DNA of 64,000 nt. Origin: Cognatishimia sp. WU-CL00825. Lineage in GTDB: Bacteria; Pseudomonadota; Alphaproteobacteria; Rhodobacterales; Rhodobacteraceae. The notes beneath the pieces were generated by a model that was not told the DNA's origin, made no database searches, and saw only the letters and a program-made list of their open reading frames with translations. The stretch covers positions 32,909 to 96,908 of the forward strand of contig NZ_BAABWX010000006.1 in NCBI RefSeq assembly GCF_040364665.1, given 5' to 3'. Shown piece after piece: positions 43,407 to 52,259 of the stretch. Position 1 is the stretch's first letter. The number at the start of each line of letters is the position of its first letter. A program made the translations under genes and the position numbers.

Positions 43407-44273
43407 ATGAATATCATTGTTGGCTTTATCCTTGTTATGGCGCTTGTTTTTGGCGGCTTTTTGCTGTCGGGCGGCGAAATGGGGCCCATTTTGCACGCGC
43501 TGCCGTTTGAGGGCATGATGATCGGCGGGGCCTCGCTTGGGGCCTTTGTGGCGGCCAACTCTTTTGGCGATTTGGGCGCAACGATCAAAGGGCTGATCAA
43601 ATCACTAAAGGGCCCCAAGTGGAAACAAAGCGATTACATCGATTTGTTGAACCTGATGTTCGGCCTGACAAAGATCTATCAACGCGATGGCATTCTGGCG
43701 CTGGACGAACATATCGAAAACCCGCATGAAAGCTCTATCTTTTCAAAATTCCCCAAAATCCAGCACGACCACCACGCGATTGATCTGATCACCGACAGTT
43801 TTCGCATGTTGGCCTTGCAATTTGATGACCCCTATCAAACCGAAGACGTGATCAACAAAAAGCTTAAGAAACATCACCACGAAGTGCTGGTGCCCGCACA
43901 TGCTTTGCAAGTTGTGGCTGACGGCCTGCCTGCGATCGGGATTGTTGCCGCGGTTTTGGGGGTTATCAAAACCATGGGCTCGATTGACAAGCCACCCGCT
44001 GTTTTGGGTGAAATGATTGGCGGCGCGTTGGTTGGGACCTTTCTTGGGGTTTTTCTAGCCTATTGTTTTGTGGCACCCCTGTCTGGCCGAATGAACGTGA
44101 TCGAAGAACAGGATGGCGCGTTTTATAACGTGATCCGCGATATCTTTATTGCGCTTTTGCAAGAACATTCGCCCACTATCTGCGTCGAAATCGGGCGCGG
44201 CAATATCCCCAGCACGCTGCAGCCGTCTTTCTATGAAATGGAAGAGGCGCGTCAGGAAATCACCGAGGCTTAA
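43407..44273 (+). CDS. motA: flagellar stator protein MotA
   Basis: MotA (288 aa) has four membrane spans, two near the N-terminus (IIVGFILVMALVFGGFLLSG and the GASLGAFVAAN span) and two after a cytosolic loop (DGLPAIGIVAAVLGVIKTMG, IGGALVGTFLGVFLAYCFVA). The loop carries the FliG-contacting charges. Residues P and G around LPAIGIVAAVLG match proton-type MotA. It is followed by the FliJ-like gene after 2 nt. Confidence 0.96.
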   Translation: MNIIVGFILVMALVFGGFLLSGGEMGPILHALPFEGMMIGGASLGAFVAANSFGDLGATIKGLIKSLKGPKWKQSDYIDLLNLMFGLTKIYQRDGILALDEHIENPHESSIFSKFPKIQHDHHAIDLITDSFRMLALQFDDPYQTEDVINKKLKKHHHEVLVPAHALQVVADGLPAIGIVAAVLGVIKTMGSIDKPPAVLGEMIGGALVGTFLGVFLAYCFVAPLSGRMNVIEEQDGAFYNVIRDIFIALLQEHSPTICVEIGRGNIPSTLQPSFYEMEEARQEITEA

Positions 44274-44275
44274 TC

Positions 44276-44713
44276 ATGGATCGAAATCGTCGGATCGAAG
44301 CCCTCAGCGTGATTCAGCGAATTAAGGAACATGAACTGGATGGGCACGCGGCGCAGATGGGCCAAATTCGCGTCCAACAGGCGCAGTTGCAGACTGAAAT
44401 GAGCGACCTGCAACATCGCGTTGACACCGAAGCGCATATCAACACGCCCGAAGCCGCCCCCTTTTTGGCCGGATTTTTGCAAGCCATCGAAACCCGCCGG
44501 GCTTTCTTGCAGCAAGAGCTGCAAAAACTGGATGAAAAAGCCGCCCTGATCGAAGGACGGCTGTTTGAAACCTATACCGAGGCCCGCACCAACGAGGCGG
44601 TTTTAGACAAAAGTCTGCTTGAGAAGCGTAAAGAAGCAGATTTGGCCGAAACAACGTCGCTCGAAGAGGTCGCGCGCAACCGTTATTTGCGGCAAATGGC
44701 CAACAAGCCCTAA
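44276..44713 (+). CDS. FliJ-like coiled-coil protein
   Basis: The 145-residue protein is one long coiled coil without signal peptide or membrane span (LSVIQRIKEHELDGHAAQMG, LEEVARNRYLRQMANKP). FliJ, the stalk of the export ATPase, has this size and build and poor sequence conservation. No other FliJ candidate occurs in the cluster. It follows motA by 2 nt and overlaps the opposite-strand receiver gene by 4 nt. The call is by architecture and elimination. Confidence 0.5.
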   Translation: MDRNRRIEALSVIQRIKEHELDGHAAQMGQIRVQQAQLQTEMSDLQHRVDTEAHINTPEAAPFLAGFLQAIETRRAFLQQELQKLDEKAALIEGRLFETYTEARTNEAVLDKSLLEKRKEADLAETTSLEEVARNRYLRQMANKP

Positions 44714-45105
44714 GCCGCGTTCGCCAATCCCTGTGCCCAAAGCTCGCGAATTTGCGTGGCCAAAGTGGTCGGATCAAACGGTTTGGCAATCAGCCCTAAT
44801 TCATAGGGGCCCATCAGACTGCCCTTGTCGCTTTCGCCCACTTTCGCAGTCATATAGATCGCCGGAATGGTTTCGTAACCGGGAATTTTACGAATGGCTT
44901 CGATGGTTTCCGGGCCGGTCATGCCAGGCATCTGCACGTCACACAACAGCAAATCAGGCGCGAAACCTTCGACAATATCCAGCGCCACAGAGCCAAGCTC
45001 GGCCTGCGCGACCTGAAAGCCGCCAATCAGCTCCAGCGCCATATTCGCGATTTCGCGGATGTCGTCTTCATCTTCGACGTGTAAGATTTTGTTCAAATCA
45101 CTCAT
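44710..45105 (-). CDS. single-domain response regulator (CheY-like)
   Basis: The 131-residue protein is a stand-alone receiver: acidic pocket EDEDD near 11-15, phosphoacceptor D in LLLCDVQMPGMTG (about 56), Thr in IYMTAK (about 87), and Lys in LIAKPFDP. It lies 28 nt after a large sensor kinase and may receive phosphate from it or from the Hpt protein. It could act on the motor or as an intermediate in the relay. Confidence 0.88.
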   Translation of the reverse strand: MSDLNKILHVEDEDDIREIANMALELIGGFQVAQAELGSVALDIVEGFAPDLLLCDVQMPGMTGPETIEAIRKIPGYETIPAIYMTAKVGESDKGSLMGPYELGLIAKPFDPTTLATQIRELWAQGLANAA

Positions 45106-45133
45106 AGTTTTGCCTCTCTAACTCTCATTTCAT

Positions 45134-48100
45134 TCATCCACCGCGCGCGCGGCGGCGTGATTTGCCGCGGCCACCACCGGATGGGCGGGCGAATTTCGAC
45201 ACCACGCCACGTTCCGATTCCGGGGCCGCTTCTTTTGTTACGATTAGGATCACCGGCACTGATTCCGGCAGACGGCCACCGCTAAGGGGCACAATGGTCA
45301 TGCAGCTTGCGGTACCTGTTTTGTCAAAATGCATTATCGCGTCAAATTGCTCTTCTTCGCTCAGCGCCAGCGCCTGTGGCACATCCTGCGTTGCGGCAAA
45401 ACTGGCTTCTTCGGAATCCAGCTTTGGCAAGTCACTTGCGCCAACACCCATCAGTTTGAAAGACACGTTTTGCCCCCCACCAAAGGCCGGAATATTGGCA
45501 AGCCAGCTGGAATACATATTTGCCTTCAGGCCGTTTAACACCAATGGATCGGACATATTGCCATCCAGCGATTTGGTCTGCAGAACCGCCACATTGCGAT
45601 TGGACAGTTTTTCACGTTCCACCAAACCGCTGACCAAGGCGCGACCGCCGTCGCTCAGCCAGTCAAAGATCGAAGATTGGCCAACAACGCCCTTGCCGCT
45701 GACCACCTGACTTACCGTGATACTGCCTTTTTCCATCTCAACATCAAAGCCACCGCCGCGCAGGTGTTCCAGCAAGACCGGCAACCCATCGTCGCCGTCG
45801 TCAACCGCAACGGCCGCAACTGGTGCTGCTTCGCTTACACCTGATCCACTAAAGGCCACCTCTTCGTCCAGCGCCGGCATTGGCACCACTTCTTCGTTCA
45901 CAATGCGCGGCAGATCGACAAAGAATTCGGTGCCCATGCCAACTTCACTGGCAAAGAAAATCGCGCCCTTGTGGCTTTCCACAATCAATTTCACAATCGA
46001 CAGGCCCAATCCGGTGCCCTGTTGGGTACGGGTGTCACCCATATCAGCCTGGGTGAATTTCTCAAAAATCGTCGCATGGGCGGCCTTGGGAATGCCGCAG
46101 CCAAAGTCGCGGATCGAAAAGCGCAAACGTCCACGGTGGATGATCACCGAGACAATGATCTCGCCGCCTTCCGAGAACTTCGCCGCGTTTGACATCACAT
46201 TGTCCATGACCTGGGTCAGGCGATCTTTGTCACCCATCACCATAAAGCCATCGCCGTCATCCTCGACGTGCAGCCGCATGGTTGCCTTGAATTTCTCGGC
46301 GTAAAATTTGTTGGACTCCATGGCTTTGTCCACCACATCCATCAAATTGATGGGCGCCATCTTAAAGTCCATCTTGCCGGCTTCGATCTTCTCCATATCC
46401 AGAATGTCGTTGATCAGGTTCACCAAACGATCGCAGTTGTTGCTGGCCATGCTGACCATCTTGTTCATTTGATCCGGCATTTCGCCAATGGCCCCGGACA
46501 ACGCCAGACCAAGTGCGCCTTTCATCGAAGTCAGCGGCGTGCGCAATTCATGACTGACCGTGGCGACAAATTCGTTTTTGGCTTTTTCGGCCACCTTGCG
46601 CGAGGTGATATCGCGATAAATCGCAATGAAGCGCGGTTCATCGTTTTCAGGCTGCACATATTCCAAACTGACCTCATAAGGCGTGCCATCACCAGCGGTC
46701 ACTTCCCAGGTCATGCGGCGTTGCGGGCCTTCCATCAATGCTTCGCAACGTAAATTCAAAGCGTGCACATCGCTTTCCGTCAGAATATCTTTGACCGTGC
46801 GACCCTTCCAGGTACCACCGACGCGCTCTTCGATCAGGCGTTTGGTGGCGGTTTTGTTGCAATAAAGCAGATCCAAAGTCATTGGCCGCAGCACCACAAC
46901 CTGATCTTCGATCAGTTCCAGACTGTCATGGAAACTGTCGTCAGAAATACCCTTGCGGGTCTGGGTCATATCCGTGGCAACCACGGCGATTTCGCTCAGC
47001 TCGTCGCCCGCGCCCGACACCGGAATAACCGTACATTGCACCCAGGCCACCGAGCCATCCGCACGTAAGATTTTCAACGGCCCATCCCAGGGCGCGCCCA
47101 CATCCACAGCTTTCATGATGTCGTCTTGCAAAATCTCTTGCTCGCGCTCTGGCAACAGGTCTGCCAGCGGCGTGTTCAACAAGCTGTCACGTTCACGATC
47201 CGTAGTTTCACAAAAACTATCGTTCACATGCGAAATGCGTCCATTGGTGTTTAGCATCAGGAACACGGTATGTTCCTCGACCGCACTGCGATAGAAAATC
47301 TTGCTGCGCATTTCCGATTGCAGCACATCTTTCTGGCTTTCTGCCAACAGCATGCTACGGCGCAGTTGCAACACCAGAAACAACAGCGACAGTATAATAA
47401 AGGCCGTCAGCCCCAGAATGGTCCACTTGTAGGTCTGATAAATCCGTGCTGTGGCCTGCATCAGATAGTTTTCATAGGGGCGCACGCGCAGAGAAATCAA
47501 CAGATCATGCACCGCATTATAATTTTGCGGGGCCTGCCAAACTGTTGCCCCGGCGCTCAGGGATTCTGGGCTATCAGCCTGCACATTCAACAGCGCGTTG
47601 ATCACCAGCGCCAAAGCATCTTCGGGCACGCCCGGCATAGCAGATAACACCCACTCGGGATAAAGCGGCGTTGACACCCAAAACGGATGGTCCACGGCGG
47701 AATTCAAAGACAGCGGCGTGAAATCATCCAGATTTATGGCACCGCTTTGCGCCAGTTCTTCCAGCACACCCGCCCGCACCACGCCCGCATCAACCAGACC
47801 AGATTGCACCGCATAGATCACTTCGCGTTGGTTGCCGCCGGAAAACACCACTTCGCCCAGCAGGTCACTTGGCTCTAGTCGACGACGGCGAAATTCCTGG
47901 GCCGCCAACCACCAACCGCTGAAATCACTGGCAGAGACCGCCATCAGGCTTGCCCCCTGCAGCTGACCCAGTTGGCGCAGGTTGGAATCAGAGCGCGCAA
48001 AAACCACCGCGCCGATTTTGTCATAGGTTCGGCCCTGCCACATACGCGCCTGCGACAGCACCGCGCGTGCGCCGCTTTCCACTTCGGCAGCCACAAACAG

Positions 48101-48439
48101 CGCCGGATTGGTCAGCGCAAAATCAACACTGCCCGCCGTGATTTCAGCAGACAGGGTTTCAACCGTATGGGGGCGTACATTAAACCGATAGGGAACTTCT
48201 TGAAATTCCGCTTCGCTGTTTAGAAAATCAATGGTTGGGCGCCAGGCCTCTAGGGCGCGTGTCGCGCCTTCGGTTGCCAAAATGCCAATCGTAAAGGTTT
48301 GTGTGGCCCGGCTATTTTGTGCCCAGGCCCCAGACCCTTGCGCCACAATCAACAAGGTCACTGCCAGTTGCAGAACCCAAGTACCAAGCCATCGACCAAG
48401 GGCTTTAAGCCCAACGCCTAGGGTTGCCCTATGTGCCAT
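45134..48439 (-). CDS. sensor histidine kinase with PhnD-like periplasmic domain
   Basis: This 1101-residue protein has a signal/anchor segment (about 19-41), a PhnD-like periplasmic binding domain (about 47-303), a membrane span (about 339-359), two PAS domains (about 380-493 and 503-613), HisKA with H630 in VATVSHELRTPLTSMKG, and HATPase_c with the N box DNVMSNAAKFS and GTGLGLSIV (about 809-817). The last 230 residues resemble a receiver fold but lack a recognisable phosphoacceptor. The start overlaps the hpt stop; the longer frame to 48520 would overlap hpt by 92 nt. The ligand is unknown. Confidence 0.85.
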   Translation of the reverse strand: MAHRATLGVGLKALGRWLGTWVLQLAVTLLIVAQGSGAWAQNSRATQTFTIGILATEGATRALEAWRPTIDFLNSEAEFQEVPYRFNVRPHTVETLSAEITAGSVDFALTNPALFVAAEVESGARAVLSQARMWQGRTYDKIGAVVFARSDSNLRQLGQLQGASLMAVSASDFSGWWLAAQEFRRRRLEPSDLLGEVVFSGGNQREVIYAVQSGLVDAGVVRAGVLEELAQSGAINLDDFTPLSLNSAVDHPFWVSTPLYPEWVLSAMPGVPEDALALVINALLNVQADSPESLSAGATVWQAPQNYNAVHDLLISLRVRPYENYLMQATARIYQTYKWTILGLTAFIILSLLFLVLQLRRSMLLAESQKDVLQSEMRSKIFYRSAVEEHTVFLMLNTNGRISHVNDSFCETTDRERDSLLNTPLADLLPEREQEILQDDIMKAVDVGAPWDGPLKILRADGSVAWVQCTVIPVSGAGDELSEIAVVATDMTQTRKGISDDSFHDSLELIEDQVVVLRPMTLDLLYCNKTATKRLIEERVGGTWKGRTVKDILTESDVHALNLRCEALMEGPQRRMTWEVTAGDGTPYEVSLEYVQPENDEPRFIAIYRDITSRKVAEKAKNEFVATVSHELRTPLTSMKGALGLALSGAIGEMPDQMNKMVSMASNNCDRLVNLINDILDMEKIEAGKMDFKMAPINLMDVVDKAMESNKFYAEKFKATMRLHVEDDGDGFMVMGDKDRLTQVMDNVMSNAAKFSEGGEIIVSVIIHRGRLRFSIRDFGCGIPKAAHATIFEKFTQADMGDTRTQQGTGLGLSIVKLIVESHKGAIFFASEVGMGTEFFVDLPRIVNEEVVPMPALDEEVAFSGSGVSEAAPVAAVAVDDGDDGLPVLLEHLRGGGFDVEMEKGSITVSQVVSGKGVVGQSSIFDWLSDGGRALVSGLVEREKLSNRNVAVLQTKSLDGNMSDPLVLNGLKANMYSSWLANIPAFGGGQNVSFKLMGVGASDLPKLDSEEASFAATQDVPQALALSEEEQFDAIMHFDKTGTASCMTIVPLSGGRLPESVPVILIVTKEAAPESERGVVSKFARPSGGGRGKSRRRARGG

Positions 48440-48785
48440 CCACACTTTGCTCCATCTCATCGAGAAGCGCGTTGAGGAGTTCGTCGACAAAGTCGGTGTT
48501 GAGGGGGCGCGGTCCGTCAATCACGGTATCGACATGCTGTTCCAGCTGCGCGGCTAAAGATCCCATACGGGGATAGCCCATGCTGCCACAGATACCGTGT
48601 AATTTATGTGCGGATGCGCGAATTTCCATGCAGGCGGATTCTTCCGTTGCTGGATCTTCAAGTTGTTCAAGTAGGCCACAAAAGCCTTCGATGCGATCTT
48701 CTAACGACGCCACAAAACGTTCGCGAATACGCGCAAGACCGGCCTCTAGCACGGCAGCTTTGCTGGCATCCATTCCCTGCATCAT
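48429..48785 (-). CDS. histidine phosphotransfer (Hpt) protein
   Basis: The 118-residue helical protein carries the Hpt motif SAHKLHGICGSMGYPRMGSL, with the phosphorylated His in AHKLHG (about residue 61). It passes phosphate between kinases and receivers. ATG 48785 is preferred, as GAGAG lies upstream; ATG 48773 is possible. It overlaps the kinase start by 11 nt, so the two are coupled. A CtrA-type box lies about 115 bp upstream. Confidence 0.88.
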   Translation of the reverse strand: MMQGMDASKAAVLEAGLARIRERFVASLEDRIEGFCGLLEQLEDPATEESACMEIRASAHKLHGICGSMGYPRMGSLAAQLEQHVDTVIDGPRPLNTDFVDELLNALLDEMEQSVDGT

Positions 48786-48901
48786 GGTTCTGCTCTCACC
48801 CAAACATCTTTTCCTCAACGCTCTTCAGGCGCTGATTGTTTCTTGCCGTTCCACAATTACCATAAAACTGGGCAACAATGTGGCAAAAACGCTCAAAGAG
48901 A

Positions 48902-48916
48902 TTAAAGATTGGTTAA
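48902..48916. promoter_or_regulatory. CtrA-type box upstream of hpt-kinase-receiver operon
   Basis: TTAAAGATTGGTTAA is an exact TTAA-N7-TTAA, 117 bp before the hpt start and between it and the upstream response regulator's stop. Confidence 0.55.
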
Positions 48917-48990
48917 TGAATTCGGCACTTTAGGCCGGTTAATTTGCAAATGGTGCGGCCCTGACACGGGCGCACACTGCTTTTCAAAGA

Positions 48991-49950
48991 TTACGCAGCA
49001 AAGGCTGACCGTCCAGAGCCTTGACGCTGCGTGCCGCCCGCCACTTCGTTCAGCTTTTCAACTGCCCGATCCAAGAAGCGCAAATCACCGCGTTTCTCAA
49101 ACAATTTGGGGGCTGCAATCTCGCCGATTGTGGCGGTAAAGCCGGTGGCCACTTCTTCGCAATAGACCAGATCAGGATCGTTTAGCATCATGACAAATTC
49201 ATCATGCATGCTGTCGGCCGTTGGCAATTTGCTTTTGGCACCCACACAAACAAATACGCCGTTGCCGATATAAGACAGAAACGCCTGTGCGCCGACCAGA
49301 ACATCAGAGATCACTTCGGCCACATCGGTCACCACATAGGTGAATTCTTCGATGTCAGATCCTGAATGCACCATTTCCAACTCGGGAATGCGCAGGGCAA
49401 AGGCCCCCATGGCAAATTGCTTTTGCTCCAGCATCAGCATCACATAATTATCAAGTGCAGCACTTTTTACCACGCCGCGCACTTCTTTCACAGTCACCGG
49501 ATCTTTGAACGGCGGCTTAGGCGCGGCGGCGGCGGTTGGGGCCGCGGCGCTGGCCTGTTGTGCTTTGCGCGATTCAGATTGCAGACGATCTGCAAGACGA
49601 ATGCGCGTCATCAGTTCGGTGGTATCAAACGGCTTGGTGACGTAATCGGTTGCCCCCGCCATAAAGGCCCGGTCAACGTATTCTTTATTATTCATCGCCG
49701 TAATCATAATGACCGGCGTATTGCGATAGTGCTCCATTTGGCGCACGTGCTGGCACAATTCGGTGCCATCCATACCTGGCATCTGAATGTCAAACATGAA
49801 CCCGTCAAACGGCGTCGGCGACGCAGCGATCTTTTGCAACGCATCTTCGCCGCTCTCAGCCAAGGTCACATCCGTGTACCCATGCGCCTCAAGGGTCGCG
49901 GACAAAATCTCACGGATCAGTTCGTCATCATCGACGGCAAGGATCTTCAT
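48991..49950 (-). CDS. response regulator with degenerate GGDEF-like output domain (right copy)
   Basis: The 319-residue protein has a full receiver (DDDE at 7-10, D54 in FDIQMPGMDG, T84, K106 in TKPFD), an Ala/Pro linker (about 125-150) and a C-terminal domain resembling a truncated GGDEF fold with GNGVF (229-233) in place of GG(D/E)EF. It is clearly paralogous to the regulator at 2188-3243. The start at MKILAV follows GGAGAAGACG. It lies upstream of the hpt-kinase-receiver genes and is the most likely relay output. Confidence 0.78.
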   Translation of the reverse strand: MKILAVDDDELIREILSATLEAHGYTDVTLAESGEDALQKIAASPTPFDGFMFDIQMPGMDGTELCQHVRQMEHYRNTPVIMITAMNNKEYVDRAFMAGATDYVTKPFDTTELMTRIRLADRLQSESRKAQQASAAAPTAAAAPKPPFKDPVTVKEVRGVVKSAALDNYVMLMLEQKQFAMGAFALRIPELEMVHSGSDIEEFTYVVTDVAEVISDVLVGAQAFLSYIGNGVFVCVGAKSKLPTADSMHDEFVMMLNDPDLVYCEEVATGFTATIGEIAAPKLFEKRGDLRFLDRAVEKLNEVAGGTQRQGSGRSAFAA

Positions 49951-50411
49951 CGTCTTCTCCAGTCGCAATGCCGTGCAAATCGACGGCGCTACGGATGCTT
50001 CTGCATCCAAAATTCATCAGGTTTCGATCATACCAGCAGATGGTGGCCCGTTTGGCGTGATCGTCAGAGGCATCTCAAGTCTCATTGTTGAAGTTATCCG
50101 GACAATTGTGGCGCAAATTGGGCGATCTCTTGGATTGAGTGCATCATTCTTGCCTTGTTTTAACCGGTTGTTAACCCTGATATTCAGAGCACCTTAATTT
50201 AAGGTTAATTTTCAACGCCTTACAGAAATATCTAGGGAATTTAATTTGGTTGAAAATATTAAACCCAAAGTTGAATCTTTCTTTCAAAATAACCGAAAAT
50301 CACCCCGACCAAGCGCAGCCTTTGGTTGATTCTCTGCAACCACCTCTGCTGTCACGCTAGATTTGCCGTCAAAACTCGGCCATCGTTTCGCTTTTCGAAA
50401 CAAAGACCAAC
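49951..50411. promoter_or_regulatory. 461-bp region between the flagellar/phosphorelay cluster and the replication module
   Basis: No gene is visible. Two exact CtrA-type boxes stand in tandem, at 50160-50176 (TTAA-CCGGTTG-TTAACC) and 50194-50208 (TTAA-TTTAAGG-TTAA), about 210-260 bp before the response regulator. The rest is AT-rich without clear repeats. This is the junction between the flagellar block and the rep-par block; no mobile-element ends are apparent. Confidence 0.5.
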
Positions 50412-51680
50412 TCAGCCATCCGCGTCAAATAAACCAGGCACCAGGGTTTCCCAGAACTCAAATATCGCATTGGCATTCAAGGCGGAATTCCAACCATGGG
50501 CGCGAAATTCCTCGCGGTCCAGCTCTTGGCTTAAGGAGGCGCCAAACAGGCGTTTGTCCGCATCCCGTTGCGTGGGATTTCGCCGCGCCACCACATCCGC
50601 CACAATCGCAAATTTGCGCCCGCGTTCCGCCCGCGCCAGACGTCGCGCGCCTTGCTCTGCGTCCTCGGCCTCGGCCCGCGCTTGCCGGTCGGCGGCCACT
50701 TGTTTTGCCGCCTCCGAAGCCGGGGCCACGCTGGCGGCCTCAACCGGTTTGTAATCCGCCTTGAGCGCCGCTGCCAAATAACCAACCTTGGATTTTACCC
50801 CATCTTGCTGCGCCATATAGGACAGTTTTTCCGTCACATATGCGGCCCCGTGTTCCGCAATCCACTGCCGCGCCAAACGGTCAGAAATGCCCTGCGCGAT
50901 CAGTGCCTTATAGACTGGCAGATTGCGCGTCCCGTCGCTGTCATCAATCTGAAACATCGCCAGCTGTGGGTTTTCTTTGATCAGAAACCGAATATCGGTC
51001 ACCGCCCTGCCCTTCTTCTGAAACTCTGGCGTGATCTCGATATCAGAGCTCTTATTCACCTCGGCCACCGCCGGTTTGATAATCTTGGCGTTCAGATGTT
51101 TAAAGCTCTCGTAATAGCTCGACCCCTTCACCCCCATCAGCTTGCGAAACGTCTCAAGACTCCACCAACCGGTGCTGCCGGTGCGCACAAAACGATAGCA
51201 ATTTTCATACAGTGCCAGCCCATGCCCCGAGCTGAAATTGCGCTGAATATGCACATTGATCAGCGCATAGATTTTGGGGTCATGTAGTTTCTGCGCCAAG
51301 GCCGGCGAATAGGCATATTCACAGACACCGTTTTTCAACTTGGCATAAGACAGCAGCGAACTGACGCCCCACTCCTGTTTGCCGTCCTCATCCAGCATGT
51401 CCCATTCGGCAACGGTTTCGGCCAAGGCGCGCAAACTGCCGCGCAGCGTGTCAAAATCGTTGGAATTATAACCGACCATCATCGCCAGCGTGCGCGCATC
51501 GATCGAATGGCTTTGTGCCGAGGTCAGAGCATCATAGGCATTCAGTAAAAGCACATTGGACAATTTGCGCTGCAACAGGCTGAGCTTGCCACTGATATGA
51601 ATGGCCGCAACGTTCTTTTTAACCGTTTCGCGACGCAAGGCGCCCGCAAGGGTATCCATATCAATCTCGGTCTGGGCCAT
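50412..51680 (-). CDS. Rep_3-type plasmid replication initiator
   Basis: The 422-residue protein shows the initiator features: N-terminal winged helix with KLSLLQRKLSNVLLLNAYDA (about 31-50), a second winged helix region (about 130-260; STGWWSLETFRKLMGVKGSS), and a basic Ala/Arg-rich C-terminal coiled region (about 330-390). Rep_3 proteins bind iterons and open the origin. ATG 51680 begins MAQTEIDMD; the longer frame runs into the origin region. It diverges from parA across an iteron-bearing region. Confidence 0.82.
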   Translation of the reverse strand: MAQTEIDMDTLAGALRRETVKKNVAAIHISGKLSLLQRKLSNVLLLNAYDALTSAQSHSIDARTLAMMVGYNSNDFDTLRGSLRALAETVAEWDMLDEDGKQEWGVSSLLSYAKLKNGVCEYAYSPALAQKLHDPKIYALINVHIQRNFSSGHGLALYENCYRFVRTGSTGWWSLETFRKLMGVKGSSYYESFKHLNAKIIKPAVAEVNKSSDIEITPEFQKKGRAVTDIRFLIKENPQLAMFQIDDSDGTRNLPVYKALIAQGISDRLARQWIAEHGAAYVTEKLSYMAQQDGVKSKVGYLAAALKADYKPVEAASVAPASEAAKQVAADRQARAEAEDAEQGARRLARAERGRKFAIVADVVARRNPTQRDADKRLFGASLSQELDREEFRAHGWNSALNANAIFEFWETLVPGLFDADG

Positions 51681-51707
51681 GATTCTCTGCTGCTTTTGGT
51701 TGCGCTT

Positions 51708-51729
51708 ATGTCTGACACATAAGGTACCC
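51708..51729 (-). promoter_or_regulatory. inverted iteron-like site at the rep promoter
   Basis: Read on the minus strand, GGGTACCTTATG starts 49 bp before the rep start codon and resembles the second iteron (GGGTACCTATG). Rep_3 systems often repress their own gene through such a copy. Confidence 0.45.
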
Positions 51730-51924
51730 GTACTCAAGAATTAGCTGGGTTCTTTACGCCGTCCTGTAAACGGGTCCCCAAAGAATCAGATTGACTCGCG
51801 GGCCTCGAATCACATCGGATACAGCCATCCCGACACCCATGAAGATGCCGTTTATACCCCGTTCTGAGGTCAAATTGCCGCTTAATCGCCACAATTCATC
51901 CCTGAAATTGCCACACCGAGAATC

Positions 51925-52011
51925 GGCACCCCTAATCCCGTCCTTGGGTACCTATGATCCTGTATTAGGGTTCCTTTGATCCCGGAATCGGGTGCCCTTT
52001 GTCCCGATCTC
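51925..52011 (+). repeat. iteron array (four 21-22-bp direct repeats)
   Basis: Repeats begin at 51925, 51946, 51968 and 51990, a 21-22-bp period equal to two helical turns. The approximate consensus is GGGTNCCTTTGATCCCG followed by five variable bases. A partial fifth copy begins at 52012 (TGGTCCCC). Confidence 0.72.
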
Positions 52012-52123
52012 TGGTCCCCAAACATATCTAATACTTTGTAATTGAACGGTAATTAGTACCTAAATATCTTAAAGACCTAAAACTAAATAAACTCTTTGTT
52101 GGGTGTATTTTCTCTTCAGAATT

Positions 52124-52142
52124 AGGTTTCGCCGCGAAACCT
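52124..52142. other. parS-like palindrome 1
   Basis: AGGTTTCGCCGCGAAACCT has 9-bp inverted arms about one centre base and lies 118 bp before parA. Two near-identical copies follow at 53697 and 54705. The core resembles chromosomal parS (GTTTCACGTGAAAC). Confidence 0.7.
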
Positions 52143-52259
52143 CATCAGAATTCTTCACAAAATCTGTTTCATTGCTTTGCAATGCTAGCCGGGTTCCAAA
52201 ATGTACGCTAGTTTGCAGTATATCCTGAAAACAGGCGCACATATGACGAGGCACAGTAA

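Larger units (their letters stand above)
51681..52259. other. probable replication origin region (oriV)
   Basis: The 579-bp intergenic region between the divergent initiator and parA genes has no gene. It contains four consecutive iterons (51925-52011), further degenerate GGGTNCC copies near 51747, 51772 and 52012, an inverted copy at the rep promoter (51708-51729), an AT-rich tract (52020-52120) suited to strand opening, and a parS-like palindrome (52124-52142). Confidence 0.7.

Noticed and set aside
2188..49950. Active diguanylate cyclases at the cluster ends
   Set aside because: GNGVF replaces the catalytic signature in both proteins.
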